DNA of 64,000 nt from Streptomyces fradiae ATCC 10745 = DSM 40063 (GCF_008704425.1 NZ_CP023696.1:2218501-2282500); one strand, 5' to 3'; shown: positions 1 to 7,899, counted from the first letter of the stretch. Numbers and translations: made by a program. The notes: generated from the sequence alone by a model not told the origin.

Positions 1-2
1 GG

Positions 3-92
3 CGGTGCCTGCCCTTGGGGAAGTACCGCGCTCTGGTGAGCAAGGCGGCACGGCGGATACGGTTGAACACGCTGCTCAGCTCCTATCGCTGA
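3..92 (+). CDS. C-terminal end of an unidentified protein (5'-truncated by window edge)
   Basis: Reading the plus strand from base 3 gives 29 sense codons with mostly G/C third positions, then TGA at 90-92. The tail is strongly basic (KAARRIRLNTLLSSYR). Its stop overlaps the end of the convergent gene on the other strand. I do not recognise the family. Its place beside a KorSA-like GntR gene and a tRNA-derived junction suggests it belongs to the same integrated element, but the fragment is too short to name. It could be a chance open frame. Confidence 0.4.
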   Translation, partial: RCLPLGKYRALVSKAARRIRLNTLLSSYR

Positions 93-388
93 TGGCTCGG
101 TCCCCCGACATCGCCCGTCGTGGGGACCGTTTTGCGTACGACCGCCCAGAGGGTGCGGTCGTTCAGGCTGGTGGCCAGCAGCCCGAATTGGTCGGCCTCG
201 GCCACCACTTGAAGGACCTCCCGCCATAAGTCCGCGGAGAGCGATCCCGGTACTTCCGCTTCGACCGTCGTGTGCCGGCCGTGCTCCCGCACGCGTGCGG
301 GAAGCCCGAGGGCGGACAACCGGGCGGCGATGCCCGCCGCGCTAACTCCCGAAGCGGGCACAGGGCAGCCTCCGTCACCGGCAATCAC
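83..388 (-). CDS. small hypothetical protein divergent from GntR gene
   Basis: A 101-residue protein starting with GTG at 388. It has good codon bias and a plausible alpha/beta composition (AARLSALGLPARV, LWREVLQVVAEADQFGLLA). It is transcribed away from the GntR gene, with only about 50 bp between the two starts, and that gap carries the tandem GntR operators. The two genes are therefore probably controlled by the same regulator. No obvious Shine-Dalgarno sequence precedes the GTG. I recognise no catalytic motif. It looks like the small accessory proteins found next to KorSA-type regulators in actinomycete elements, which is inference only. Confidence 0.55.
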   Translation of the reverse strand: MIAGDGGCPVPASGVSAAGIAARLSALGLPARVREHGRHTTVEAEVPGSLSADLWREVLQVVAEADQFGLLATSLNDRTLWAVVRKTVPTTGDVGGPSHQR

Positions 389-399
389 TTTCAGTGAAG

Positions 400-430
400 C
401 TAGTTAACTAGATTAGAGCTAGTGGACTAG
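400..430. promoter_or_regulatory. tandem GntR-type operators in divergent promoter
   Basis: Two near-identical palindromes, CTAGTTAACTAG (400-411) and CTAGTGGACTAG (419-430), lie 19 bp apart start to start. They are just upstream of the ATG of the GntR gene and inside the divergent promoter region. CTAG-arm palindromes are the usual shape of sites bound by small GntR/HutC regulators in Streptomyces elements. Autoregulation is the natural reading. Confidence 0.75.
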
Positions 431-439
431 ATTTTCCAT

Positions 440-1198
440 ATGCCTGAGCAGCCGCCCTATCTTCGCGTCGCTGACGAGCTTCGGCGGCGGATCGCGGAGC
501 ACGTATGGGAGCCGGGGGACCGCCTGCCGTCCCGCGCCCAGATCGGCCAGGAGTGCGGGGTCGGTGAGAACGTGGTCCGGCGCGCTCAGGAGCTCTTGAT
601 CTCCCAGGGAGTGCTGGAGGGCCGCGCCGGTTCGGGCACGTACGTCGCCGAACCCCGGCAGCGCGTGCGCATGGTGCGGTCGGCCGCGCGTGAGCGGCCC
701 AACGGGTCGCCGTTCCGGGCGGACATGAAAGCCCTGGGCAAGCGAGGGGACTGGGAGAGCCGGACCGACGCCAAGGTGCCGGCGCCCGCGGACATCGCGG
801 CACGGCTCGGCATCGCCCAGGGAGACCCGTGCGTCCGCACGGTGTACGAGTTCCTGGCCGACGGTAGGCCCATGCAGTTGTCGACGAGTTGGGAGCCGTA
901 CGACCTCACCAGCGGCACGCTCGTCGTCCTCCCCGAAGGCGGGCCGCACGCCGGGGCCGGTGTCGTGAACCGCATGGCCGCGATCGGCATCACCGTCAGC
1001 CACGCCGTGGAGCAACCGGAGCCGAGGCAGGCGACCGCCGAGGAGGCGTCACTTCTGGGCATTCAGAAGTCCGCGCTCGTCACCCACATCCGCCGGACGT
1101 ACTACAGCGACGAGGGGCGACCGGTGGAGACGGCGGACATCGTTGTGCCCGCCGCCCACTGCGAGATCGTCTACGAGATTCCGATCAATCGCCCGTAG
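440..1198 (+). CDS. GntR/HutC-family transcriptional regulator (KorSA-like)
   Basis: A 252-residue repressor. Residues ~5-72 form the winged helix typical of GntR (YLRVADELRRRIAEH, GDRLPSRAQIGQE, VRRAQELLISQGVL, GSGTYV). Residues ~95-250 match a UTRA effector-binding domain (ARLGIAQGDPCVRTVYEF, STSWEPY, LGIQKSALVTHIRRTYYSDEGRPVETADIVVPA). Full length for the HutC subfamily. The ATG lies 10 bp after tandem CTAGT/ACTAG palindromes, so it probably represses itself and the divergent small gene. KorSA-type regulators control transfer functions of integrative elements of the pSAM2 type, and a tRNA-derived sequence follows this gene, so it is probably the last element gene before the chromosome. Confidence 0.85.
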   Translation: MPEQPPYLRVADELRRRIAEHVWEPGDRLPSRAQIGQECGVGENVVRRAQELLISQGVLEGRAGSGTYVAEPRQRVRMVRSAARERPNGSPFRADMKALGKRGDWESRTDAKVPAPADIAARLGIAQGDPCVRTVYEFLADGRPMQLSTSWEPYDLTSGTLVVLPEGGPHAGAGVVNRMAAIGITVSHAVEQPEPRQATAEEASLLGIQKSALVTHIRRTYYSDEGRPVETADIVVPAAHCEIVYEIPINRP

Positions 1199-1297
1199 CC
1201 CCGCTGCTTCCTCTGTCGAATGCGTGCCGAAGTCAGGTCACCGGAAAGCCGATTACGGGACGGGGAGCAGGTCAACGGGGGTGTGGCGCTGGAGTCA

Positions 1298-1347
1298 CCA
1301 AGTGCCTTCTAAGCACTTGGCCGCAGGTTCGAGTCCTGCCGGGGGCG
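1298..1347 (+). other. 3' half of tRNA-Arg(TCT): probable attachment-site (att) junction
   Basis: Anticodon arm: stem AGTGC/GCACT (1301-1305/1313-1317) with loop CTTCTAA, anticodon TCT. Then a 5-nt variable loop, a T arm GCAGG-TTCGAGT-CCTGC (1323-1339) and a 3' acceptor strand CGGGGGC (1340-1346). The matching 5' acceptor strand (GCCCCCG) and a D arm are absent upstream, so this is not an intact tRNA. A tRNA 3' half followed by its own terminator is what remains at the distal junction when an element integrates into a tRNA gene. The element would then lie to the left, with the intact tRNA outside the window. Confidence 0.7.
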
Positions 1348-1356
1348 CAAGACCGG

Positions 1357-1381
1357 GACCCTCCTTCGGGAGGGTCTTTTT
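1357..1381 (+). terminator. intrinsic terminator of the tRNA locus
   Basis: Perfect 8-bp stem GACCCTCC/GGAGGGTC (1357-1364/1369-1376) with a TTCG tetraloop, followed by five Ts (1377-1381). It lies 10 bp after the tRNA 3' end, the normal position for a tRNA terminator. Confidence 0.9.
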
Positions 1382-1559
1382 GCTGGTCAGGGCAGGATTC
1401 GGGGTCGTCCGGCCGACCGGGCGCGCGGGTGAGCGTGTCGGCTTGTCGACCGACCGGCCGGCCGAGGGCCCGAGCGACCTTCTCGTCCTCAAGGGCGCGG
1501 TTCTGCGTCGCCGGGCGCGGATCGGGTCCGCATCACGGCCGGGTGGCGACTGCCGGGGG

Positions 1560-2050
1560 GAATCTTCGGGAGCGGCGGCCTCGACCTCGTGGCCTTCGAG
1601 CGGGTGCGCTCTCTGCTCGACGAGTCGGCCGAAGTTCGTTGCCGCTGGCGCCCGTTGGCCTCCGGTGGCGGTACGGATGCGCTGCCCCTGGAGGCCGACC
1701 GGTACCCATCGCCTGAGCAGGTGACCGGACCCTTGGCGCCCCCTTCCCGCAGCGAACCGGCGCGGCGGGGGGCGAGCGGGCGCGGTGGGACGATGCGCCG
1801 CATCGGTCACGTGGATCGACCGCACCGACCCCGCCCGTTACGCGCTCATCCCGGAGGAGCTACGTCCGGCCTGGGCGGGGGCGGAGGCGGAGGCGGAGGC
1901 GGAGGCGGATGAAGCGATCACGGAGTCCGTCTCCGCGGTGCGGCTGGCGGACCATGACGTCCTGACGCTCGGCGGCGGGCCGCTGCTCCCGGGCCTTCTC
2001 GGGGCGTGGTCGGAGTCGCGGGACGGCGGCGGCGGGGCGTGGTTAGGATC
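1560..2050 (+). pseudogene. probable decayed gene, two frames
   Basis: Two stretches with protein-like composition sit in different frames. About 1560-1740 reads IFGSGGLDLVAFERVRSLL and continues plausibly. About 1800-2000 reads VTWIDRTDPARYALIPEEL... then an EAEAEAEA run and VRLADHDVLTLGGGPLLPGLL. Neither has a convincing start with a ribosome binding site, and they are separated by a frame change. This looks like one or two genes broken after integration next to the tRNA. I cannot name the family. The rest of 1382-2055 shows no intact gene. Confidence 0.3.
1881..1908 (+). repeat. GCGGAG hexanucleotide microsatellite
   Basis: Four full GCGGAG units and a partial fifth, in tandem. In the frame of the decayed gene they encode an Ala-Glu dipeptide run. 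Slippage here is a plausible contributor to the loss of that gene. Confidence 0.8.
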
Positions 2051-2055
2051 GCGGT

Positions 2056-3000
2056 ATGGGCCTCAGCGTGAGTGACGTGCAGCGGTTCGAGGGCGCGCGG
2101 GCGCGGCTGGAGGCCATCGCCTACCGGATGCTCGGTTCGGCGAGCGAGGCCGAGGACGCCGTGCAGGAGACGTTCCTGCGCTGGCAGGCCGCCGACGTCG
2201 GGCGGATCGAGGTGCCCGAGGCGTGGCTCACCAAGGTCCTCACCAACATCTGCCTCAACACGCTCACTTCCGCGCGCGTCCGCCGTGAGGCGTACGTCGG
2301 CGCGTGGCTCCCCGAGCCGCTGCTCGCCGGGGACCCGATGCTCGGGCCCGCCGACACCGCCGAGCAGCGCGAGTCGGTGTCGTACGCCGTCCTCGTGCTG
2401 ATGGAGCGGCTCTCGCCCGCCGAGCGGGCGGTGTACGTGCTGCGCGAGGCCTTCGACTACCCGCACCGGGAGATCGCCGCGATCCTCGACGTCACCGAGG
2501 CCGCCAGCCAGCAGCTCCTCCACCGGGCGCGCAAGCACGTCGCCGACGGCCGGACGCGCACGGAGGTCGACGAGGCGGCGGCCCGCAGGATCGTCGAGGA
2601 GTTCCTGGCCGCCGCCACCAGCGGCCGGACCGAACCCCTCGTACGCCTGCTCACCCAGGACGCGGTCGCCGTCGGCGACGGCGGCGGCAAGGTGCCGGCC
2701 CGTACGAAGGCGTTCGAGGGCGCCCTCGCGGTCGCCACGTTCCTGCGCGGCCTGTTCAAGCCCGCCCCCGCGAAGCGGGCCTACGTCGGCGGCGTGCCCG
2801 GCATCTACGCCACGACCGCCAACGGCGACCCCGCCATCGTGGCGGTCGTGGACGGCCGGGTTGTCGCCGTCGGCTGCCTGGAGGTCACCGCGGAGGGCAT
2901 CGCCGCGGTGCGCAACCAGGTCAACCCCGACAAGCTGGTGCGCGCGACCGCCCTGTGGGCCGCCGGGGGCTTCGGCGGGACCCCGCTCCACACGCTCTGA
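2056..3000 (+). CDS. ECF41-family RNA polymerase sigma factor (SigJ-like) with SnoaL-like C-terminal domain
   Basis: 314 residues. Sigma region 2 spans about 10-75 (ARLEAIAYRMLGSASEAEDAVQ, FLRWQA) and region 4 about 110-165 (LSPAERAVYVLREAFDYPH, REIAAILDVTEAASQQLLHRARKHV). A fused SnoaL-like domain follows (about 175-310). The ECF41 hallmarks are present: the GDGGGK motif near residue 207 and the NPDKL motif near residue 290 at the C-terminus. In this family the C-terminal extension replaces a separate anti-sigma factor, and the target is usually the adjacent oxidoreductase, epimerase or decarboxylase gene. An FAD oxidoreductase gene does follow immediately. The start has AGGA 8 nt upstream. 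Confidence 0.93.
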   Translation: MGLSVSDVQRFEGARARLEAIAYRMLGSASEAEDAVQETFLRWQAADVGRIEVPEAWLTKVLTNICLNTLTSARVRREAYVGAWLPEPLLAGDPMLGPADTAEQRESVSYAVLVLMERLSPAERAVYVLREAFDYPHREIAAILDVTEAASQQLLHRARKHVADGRTRTEVDEAAARRIVEEFLAAATSGRTEPLVRLLTQDAVAVGDGGGKVPARTKAFEGALAVATFLRGLFKPAPAKRAYVGGVPGIYATTANGDPAIVAVVDGRVVAVGCLEVTAEGIAAVRNQVNPDKLVRATALWAAGGFGGTPLHTL

Positions 3001-3051
3001 CCAGCGGGCCGCACCCCGAGCGGGAGTGTGGCGCGCCTCACATCCTGCTCC

Positions 3052-3079
3052 TGTCAGGGATCGCGGGGCTGCCCGGTTC
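3052..3079 (+). promoter_or_regulatory. candidate ECF41-dependent promoter
   Basis: TGTCAGG (3052-3058), a 16-bp spacer, then GGTTC (3075-3079), 53 bp before the oxidoreductase ATG. ECF41 promoters reported in other actinobacteria have a TGTCACA-type -35, 16 bp and a CGTC-type -10. The -35 fits well and the -10 fits loosely. Confidence 0.45.
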
Positions 3080-3131
3080 AAGGGGCGAGACCGCGCCGGA
3101 CGGCGTGGAGCCCGCAGACAGGAGCAGGATC

Positions 3132-4400
3132 ATGCAGCAGCACCGCATCGTCGTTCTCGGAGCCGGCTACGCCGGGGCCTCCGCCGCCGGACGCCTCGCC
3201 CGTCGGCTCCACCGCCAGGACGTCGCCCTCACCCTCGTCAACGCCGAGCCCGACTTCGTCGAGCGCGTCCGGCTGCACCAGCTCGCCGCGGGGCAGGAAC
3301 TGCGGCCCCGGCCGCTGCGCGAGATGTTCGGCGGTACGGGCGTGGAACTGCGGGTGGCCCGGGTGACCGCCGTCGACGTGGACCGCAAGACGGTCGCGGT
3401 CACCGGCGCCGACGGCGCCGCGCGGGAGGAGATCGCGTACGACACCCTCGTCTACGCCCTCGGCAGCCAGTGGGACCACGGCGGCGTCTCCGGCGTCGCC
3501 GAGCACGCCCACGACGTCGCGTCCCACGCCGGCGCCCTGCGGCTGCGCGACCGCCTGGCCGCCCTGGCCGCCGGGCGGCCGGTGGTCGTGGTCGGCGGCG
3601 GCCTGACCGGTCTGGAGACCGTGACGGAGATCGCCGAGGCCCGCCCCGACCTCGCCGTCGCCCTCGCCGTCCGCGGCGCCCTCGGCGACTGGTTGTCCGC
3701 GAAGGCCCGCACCCATCTGCGGACGGTGCTGGACGGACTCGGCGTCACGGTCCACGAGCACGCCGACGTCACCTCCGTGGAGGCGGACCGTGTGACGACG
3801 GCCCGGGGCGCCGACCTCCCCTCCGACGCCACGGTCTGGACGACCGGCTTCGCCGTCCACCCGCTCGCTGCGGCCACCTCCCTGCGGCTCACCGACGCGG
3901 GGCAGATCGCCGTCGAGGCGACGACCATGCGCTCCCTCTCGCACCCGGACGTGTACGCCGTCGGGGACGCGGCGGTGACGGCGGGGCCGGGCGGCAAGCC
4001 CCTGCGCATGTCCTGCGCCTCGGGCACCCCCATGGCCTGGCAGGCCGCCGACGCCATCGCCGCCCGCCTCACCGGTACCAGGGTCCCCCGGATCCCCATC
4101 CGCTACTACCAGCAGTGCGTCTCCCTCGGGCGCCGGGACGGCCTCATCCAGTTCACCACCGCCGACGACCGCGCCGTCGAACGGGCGCTGACGGGCCGTC
4201 CGGCTGTCCTCTACAAGGAGCTGGTCTGCAAGGGGGCCGCCTGGGCCGTCGCCCATCCGACGCTGGGTCTGCCCACGCGTCGCCGCCGCGGTGCCGTCCG
4301 GGCGGTCGCGACGGAGGGGCGGACGGAAGGACGGACGGAGGAGCGGGCGCAGGGGCGGACGGAAGGACGGACGCAGGGGCGGACGGAGGCAGGGGTCTGA
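3132..4400 (+). CDS. FAD/NAD-dependent oxidoreductase (NDH-2 / AIF-like)
   Basis: 422 residues. The N-terminal FAD-binding Rossmann motif is IVVLGAGYAGASAAGRLA, a second NAD-binding motif is VVVVGGGLTGLETVTEIAE (~155-173), and DVYAVGDAA (~275) contacts FAD. This is the two-dinucleotide-fold architecture of type II NADH dehydrogenase-like flavoproteins. It probably passes electrons from NAD(P)H to a quinone or a small acceptor. No membrane segment is evident. It starts at the ATG after GGAGCAGGAT and is the likely target of the ECF41 sigma factor encoded just upstream. The last ~30 residues are a low-complexity TEGRTEGRTEER-type tail encoded by a DNA repeat, and are probably not part of the fold. 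Confidence 0.88.
   Translation: MQQHRIVVLGAGYAGASAAGRLARRLHRQDVALTLVNAEPDFVERVRLHQLAAGQELRPRPLREMFGGTGVELRVARVTAVDVDRKTVAVTGADGAAREEIAYDTLVYALGSQWDHGGVSGVAEHAHDVASHAGALRLRDRLAALAAGRPVVVVGGGLTGLETVTEIAEARPDLAVALAVRGALGDWLSAKARTHLRTVLDGLGVTVHEHADVTSVEADRVTTARGADLPSDATVWTTGFAVHPLAAATSLRLTDAGQIAVEATTMRSLSHPDVYAVGDAAVTAGPGGKPLRMSCASGTPMAWQAADAIAARLTGTRVPRIPIRYYQQCVSLGRRDGLIQFTTADDRAVERALTGRPAVLYKELVCKGAAWAVAHPTLGLPTRRRRGAVRAVATEGRTEGRTEERAQGRTEGRTQGRTEAGV
4309..4396 (+). repeat. GGACGGA-type tandem repeat at the end of the oxidoreductase gene
   Basis: Imperfect repeats of GGACGGAAGGAC / GGCGGACGGA units run to the stop codon and encode a GRTEGRTEER-like tail. The array sits entirely at the C-terminus, so its length probably varies between strains without loss of function. 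Confidence 0.8.
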
Positions 4401-4420
4401 GGCGGGGGTGAAAGGGAGAA

Positions 4421-4476
4421 CGGGGTGAGGGGGCTGAGGCCGGGGTGAGGGGCTGAGGCGGGGTGAGGGGCTGAGG
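4421..4476. repeat. three tandem copies of an 18-20 bp unit
   Basis: Copies of CGGGGTGAGGGGCTGAGG begin at 4421, 4441 and 4459, just downstream of the oxidoreductase stop. Non-coding, with no dyad symmetry. Confidence 0.85.
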
Positions 4477-4601
4477 TGGTGCCTCAAGGGGGTTCTGGCC
4501 CAGGGTCAGGCGTAGGGGGTCCGCTGCCGGGCGGGCCCCCTAGGGGGGCGCGGGGGTCCGGCGGGGGCGGCGCGGGGGCGGCGTGTGCGGGGGTCCGGGG
4601 T

Positions 4602-4630
4602 GGGGCCGTCCGGTATGAGAGGACGGCCCC
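4602..4630. terminator. hairpin terminator after the oxidoreductase gene
   Basis: Perfect 10-bp inverted repeat GGGGCCGTCC/GGACGGCCCC with a 9-nt loop. There is no T-tract, as is common for Streptomyces terminators. Confidence 0.65.
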
Positions 4631-5049
4631 CCGGTATGTGGGGAAGTGTGAGAGCCGGGTGCGCGTCCGCACATATCCGTGCCCTGCGCATGAAGCCCTG
4701 ATGGGGAACGTTTGCAGGTCTTCTTTGCTTTCGCTTCGCACTCATGGTCTCTTTTCGGCCGACTCCTCGTGACGGCCAGTGGCGCACAGCAGGTCCATGG
4801 AGCCTCGGGTCGACCGCCTGCGCCCTGACGAGCTGGGGTTGACGGTCACTCACGCACTGTCCGGCCGACGGCCTGATGTGGTGGCGGCGCGTGGCTGGTT
4901 CTCAGTTGTTCAGCCTCCTTGCGTAAGTCGCAGCTGCACCGACCCCCTTGATCTGCGCTTGTCAATCGGTCAGGGTTTCGAGCCAGCCCCCGGAGCTGTT
5001 CCTCCACGGGGCCCACCCCCCACACCCGATGACGAGGAGTCCCCTCTTC
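4631..5049. other. intergenic region upstream of the S8 protease
   Basis: About 420 bp without a supportable gene. A second CCGGTATG copy directly follows the hairpin at 4602-4630. The stretch 4690-4770 is less GC-rich and may hold the protease promoter. I see no conserved -10/-35 pair I would defend. Confidence 0.4.
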
Positions 5050-6249
5050 ATGGCATCCCACAAGCGCACGAGCCGGATCAAGCTCACCGCCGCCCTCACC
5101 GCCGTCACGGCGGCGGCGGGCGCCACCCTGCTCGGCACGTCCTTCGCCGGGGCCGCCGCCCCGGCCGAGGGAAAGATCTACGGCGCGAACGCCGAAGGCG
5201 CCGTCTCCGGCAGCTACATCGTCATCCTCGACGAGAAGACCGACAAGGAGGACCTGGCGAAGGAGTACGGCGGCGAGCTGAAGCGCGAGTACGGCTCGGC
5301 CCTCAACGGGTTCTCCGCCAGCGGCCTGTCCGAGACGGAGGCCAAGCGCCTCGCCGCCGACCCGGCCGTCGCCAAGGTCGTGCAGAACAAGAAGTTCACC
5401 ATCAGCGCCACCCAGGACGACCCGCCGTCCTGGGGTCTGGACCGGGTCGACCAGGCCGACACGGCCGGCGACGGCAAGTACACCTACCCGGACGGCGGCG
5501 GCGAGGGCGTCACCGCGTACGTCATCGACACCGGTGTCCGCGTCACCCACAAGGACTTCGAGGGCCGCGCCACCCACGGCTTCGACGCCGTGGACAACGA
5601 CGACACCGCCGACGACGGCAACGGCCACGGCACGCACGTCGCCGGCACCATCGCGGGCGCGGCGCACGGCGTCGCCAAGAAGGCCAAGATCGTCGCCGTG
5701 CGGGTGCTCGACGACAGCGGCTCCGGCACCACCGACCAGGTCATCGCGGGCATCGACTGGGTGACCCAGAACGCCCAGGGCCCGTCCGTCGCCAACATGA
5801 GCCTCGGTGGCGGCGCCGACGAGGCGATAGACGAGGCCGTGCGCAAGGCCATCGCCGCGGGCATCACCTTCGGCGTGGCGGCCGGCAACGAGTCCTCGGA
5901 CGCCGGCCAGGGCTCCCCCGCGCGGGTCGAGGAGGCCATCACGGTCGCCTCCTCCACCCGGAACGACGCCCAGTCGGACTTCTCCAACTTCGGTTCGGTC
6001 GTGGACATCTACGCCCCCGGCTCCGACATCACCTCCACCTGGAACGACAGCGACGAGGGCACCAAGACGATCTCCGGTACGTCGATGGCGACCCCGCACG
6101 TCGTCGGCGCCGCGGCCGTCTACCTCTCCGGCCACCGGGACGCCACGCCCGACCAGGTCGCCACGGCCCTCGTGGGCGGCGCGACCACCGACAAGATCAC
6201 CAACCCCAGCCAGGGCACGGCGAACAAGCTGCTCAAGGTCGTCGAGTAA
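5050..6249 (+). CDS. secreted subtilisin-like serine protease (S8)
   Basis: 399 residues. A Sec signal peptide (KRTSRIKLTAALTAVTAAAG ending near AGAAA) is followed by an I9 propeptide (SYIVILDEKTDKEDLAKEYG... to about residue 115) and the S8 catalytic domain. The triad is visible: Asp160 in VIDTGV, His196 in GHGTHVAGT, Ser345 in SGTSMATPH, with the oxyanion Asn in AAGNESS. The start at 5050 places AGGAG 10 nt upstream and gives a proper signal peptide; longer upstream frames do not. This is a proteinase K-like extracellular protease, autoprocessed after secretion. It appears monocistronic, with a strong hairpin after the stop. Confidence 0.95.
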   Translation: MASHKRTSRIKLTAALTAVTAAAGATLLGTSFAGAAAPAEGKIYGANAEGAVSGSYIVILDEKTDKEDLAKEYGGELKREYGSALNGFSASGLSETEAKRLAADPAVAKVVQNKKFTISATQDDPPSWGLDRVDQADTAGDGKYTYPDGGGEGVTAYVIDTGVRVTHKDFEGRATHGFDAVDNDDTADDGNGHGTHVAGTIAGAAHGVAKKAKIVAVRVLDDSGSGTTDQVIAGIDWVTQNAQGPSVANMSLGGGADEAIDEAVRKAIAAGITFGVAAGNESSDAGQGSPARVEEAITVASSTRNDAQSDFSNFGSVVDIYAPGSDITSTWNDSDEGTKTISGTSMATPHVVGAAAVYLSGHRDATPDQVATALVGGATTDKITNPSQGTANKLLKVVE

Positions 6250-6278
6250 CCGGCCTGCGGCCGGACCGGGCGACATCC

Positions 6279-6312
6279 GCGGTCGCCGCGCCCCTCGGGG
6301 TGCGGCGACCGC
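6279..6312. terminator. strong hairpin between convergent genes
   Basis: 11-bp perfect stem GCGGTCGCCGC/GCGGCGACCGC (6279-6289/6302-6312), with an inner CCCC/GGGG extension and a 2-nt loop. It lies 30 bp after the protease stop and probably serves both the protease and the convergent flavoprotein gene. Confidence 0.85.
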
Positions 6313-6439
6313 TCCCGTACGTACCGGGCCGCACCTTCCCGAACGCGCCTGGCCACACGGGCGCGAGCGCTTCCGCGCGTACCGGCTCGCACCGGGCGCG
6401 GCCGGCCGGAAGAGGGCGGGAGCCCGCCGCGCGGTGGGG

Positions 6440-7819
6440 TCAGCCGAGGTCCTGGAGGGCCTGCTCGACCGTCCGGTGGAAGGTGGGGTACGCGTACATC
6501 ATGTGCCGCAGCCGGGGCAGCGGTACCTCCGCGTGGACGGCGACGGCCAGTCCGTAGAGGACCTCGCCGCCCATGGGGCCGGCCGACGTCGCGCCGACCA
6601 GGACGTCCCGGTCGGCGTCCGCGACCAGCTTGACCAGGCCCTCGTTGCCGGCCTTGTGGATCCAGCCGCGCGTCGACGACGGTACCCGCGCCAGCCCGGT
6701 CCGCACCCGGACGCCCCGCTCGCGGGCGGCCTCCTCTGTGAGGCCCACCGCGCCCACCTCGGGGTCGGTGAACGTGACGCGGGGCAGCGCCCGGTAGTCG
6801 GCGTCCGGTCCGGGGTCGCCCAGGATGTCGCGGGCGGCCAGCTCCCCCTGGTACATCGCCACATGGGTGAACGCCCCGTGACCGGTGACGTCCCCGACCG
6901 CCCACGCGGCGTCGGCGGCCCGCATCCGCCCGTCCACCTCGACGGCCGAGGCGTCCGGGTCCAGGCCCAGGTGCTCGACCCCCAGCCCGGACAGCGCGGC
7001 GCGGCGGCCGGTCGCCACCAGCAGCCGGCGCCCGGTCAGCTCCTCCCCGCCCTCCAGGGTCAGCCGGAACTCGCCGCCCTCGTGCCGTACGGCCGTGGCC
7101 CGCGCCCCCGCCCGTACGTCGACGCCCTCCCGCCCGAGGACGCCGGCGACGAGCTCGGCCGCCTCGGGCTCCTCGGCGGACAGCAGCCGGTCGGCCGCCT
7201 CCACGAGCGTGACGGCGGTGCCGAACCGGGCGTACGCCTGCGCCAGTTCCGCGCCGATGGGCCCGCCGCCGAGGACGAGCAGCGACGGCGGGGCCTCCTT
7301 GGCCGAGACGGCGTCCCGGTTGGTCCAGTACGGCACGTCGGCGAGGCCCGGCACGGGCGGGACGCGGGGACGGCTGCCGGTGGCGAGGACGACGCCGCGC
7401 CGCGCGGTGTACGTCCGCCCCTCGACCTCGACGCGCCGGGGCCCCGTCAGGCGGGCCCGGCCCCGCAGGAAACGGCCCCCCTTGCCGGTGAACCGCTCCA
7501 CGGCGGCCGCGTCGTCCCAGTCGGCCGTGGCCTCGTCGCGGATGCGGGCGGCCACGGGGGCGAAGTCGGCGGTCACCTCCGCGCGGCCGGCCATGCCGGG
7601 GACGCGGCGGGCCTCGGCGAGCAGGTTGCCCGCGCGGATCATCATCTTGCTGGGCACGCAGGCCCAGTACGGGCACTCGCCGCCCACCAGTTCGGCCTCC
7701 ACGCCCAGGACGGCGAGGCCCGCCTCGGCGAGGCGCCCGGCGACGTGCTCGCCGCCCACGCCCATGCCGATGACCACCACGTCGACCGTGTCGGTGCCGG
7801 TGTGCCCGGAGCCCGTCAT
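6440..7819 (-). CDS. pyridine nucleotide-disulfide oxidoreductase-family flavoprotein
   Basis: 459 residues from the ATG at 7819, with GAGGAGG 6 nt upstream. It has an FAD fold (VVVIGMGVGGEHVAGRLAEAG), the redox motif GGECPYWACVPSK (C-x4-C, as in lipoamide dehydrogenase and mercuric reductase), an NAD-binding fold (LLVLGGGPIGAELAQAYARFG), AWAVGDVTG, and a C-terminal dimerisation domain. Oddity: the usual C-terminal HxHPT-E catalytic dyad reads MYAYPTFHRTVEQ here, so the active-site His is replaced by Tyr. A normal dihydrolipoamide dehydrogenase role is therefore doubtful. A soluble NAD(P)H:acceptor or metal/thiol reductase is more likely. Confidence 0.87.
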   Translation of the reverse strand: MTGSGHTGTDTVDVVVIGMGVGGEHVAGRLAEAGLAVLGVEAELVGGECPYWACVPSKMMIRAGNLLAEARRVPGMAGRAEVTADFAPVAARIRDEATADWDDAAAVERFTGKGGRFLRGRARLTGPRRVEVEGRTYTARRGVVLATGSRPRVPPVPGLADVPYWTNRDAVSAKEAPPSLLVLGGGPIGAELAQAYARFGTAVTLVEAADRLLSAEEPEAAELVAGVLGREGVDVRAGARATAVRHEGGEFRLTLEGGEELTGRRLLVATGRRAALSGLGVEHLGLDPDASAVEVDGRMRAADAAWAVGDVTGHGAFTHVAMYQGELAARDILGDPGPDADYRALPRVTFTDPEVGAVGLTEEAARERGVRVRTGLARVPSSTRGWIHKAGNEGLVKLVADADRDVLVGATSAGPMGGEVLYGLAVAVHAEVPLPRLRHMMYAYPTFHRTVEQALQDLG

Positions 7820-7899
7820 CTGTGCCCTCCTCGGGTCGGTTCGGCCGTGTCCCCCCACCGCCCGATCCTCGCCCCTCCGGCCGGGCTCCGCCTCCGGAA

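Noticed and set aside
1275..1347. Complete tRNA-Arg gene
   Set aside because: The anticodon and T arms are good, but no 5' acceptor strand pairs with the 3' one and no D arm can be drawn, so it is reported as a 3' half.
2304..3131. Long N-terminal extension of the FAD oxidoreductase
   Set aside because: It is an alternative frame of the sigma factor gene. The ATG at 3132 starts exactly at the FAD-binding motif with a ribosome binding site.
4476..4772. Small gene after the oxidoreductase
   Set aside because: It runs through the hairpin terminator and a repeat, with no ribosome binding site and biased Gly composition.
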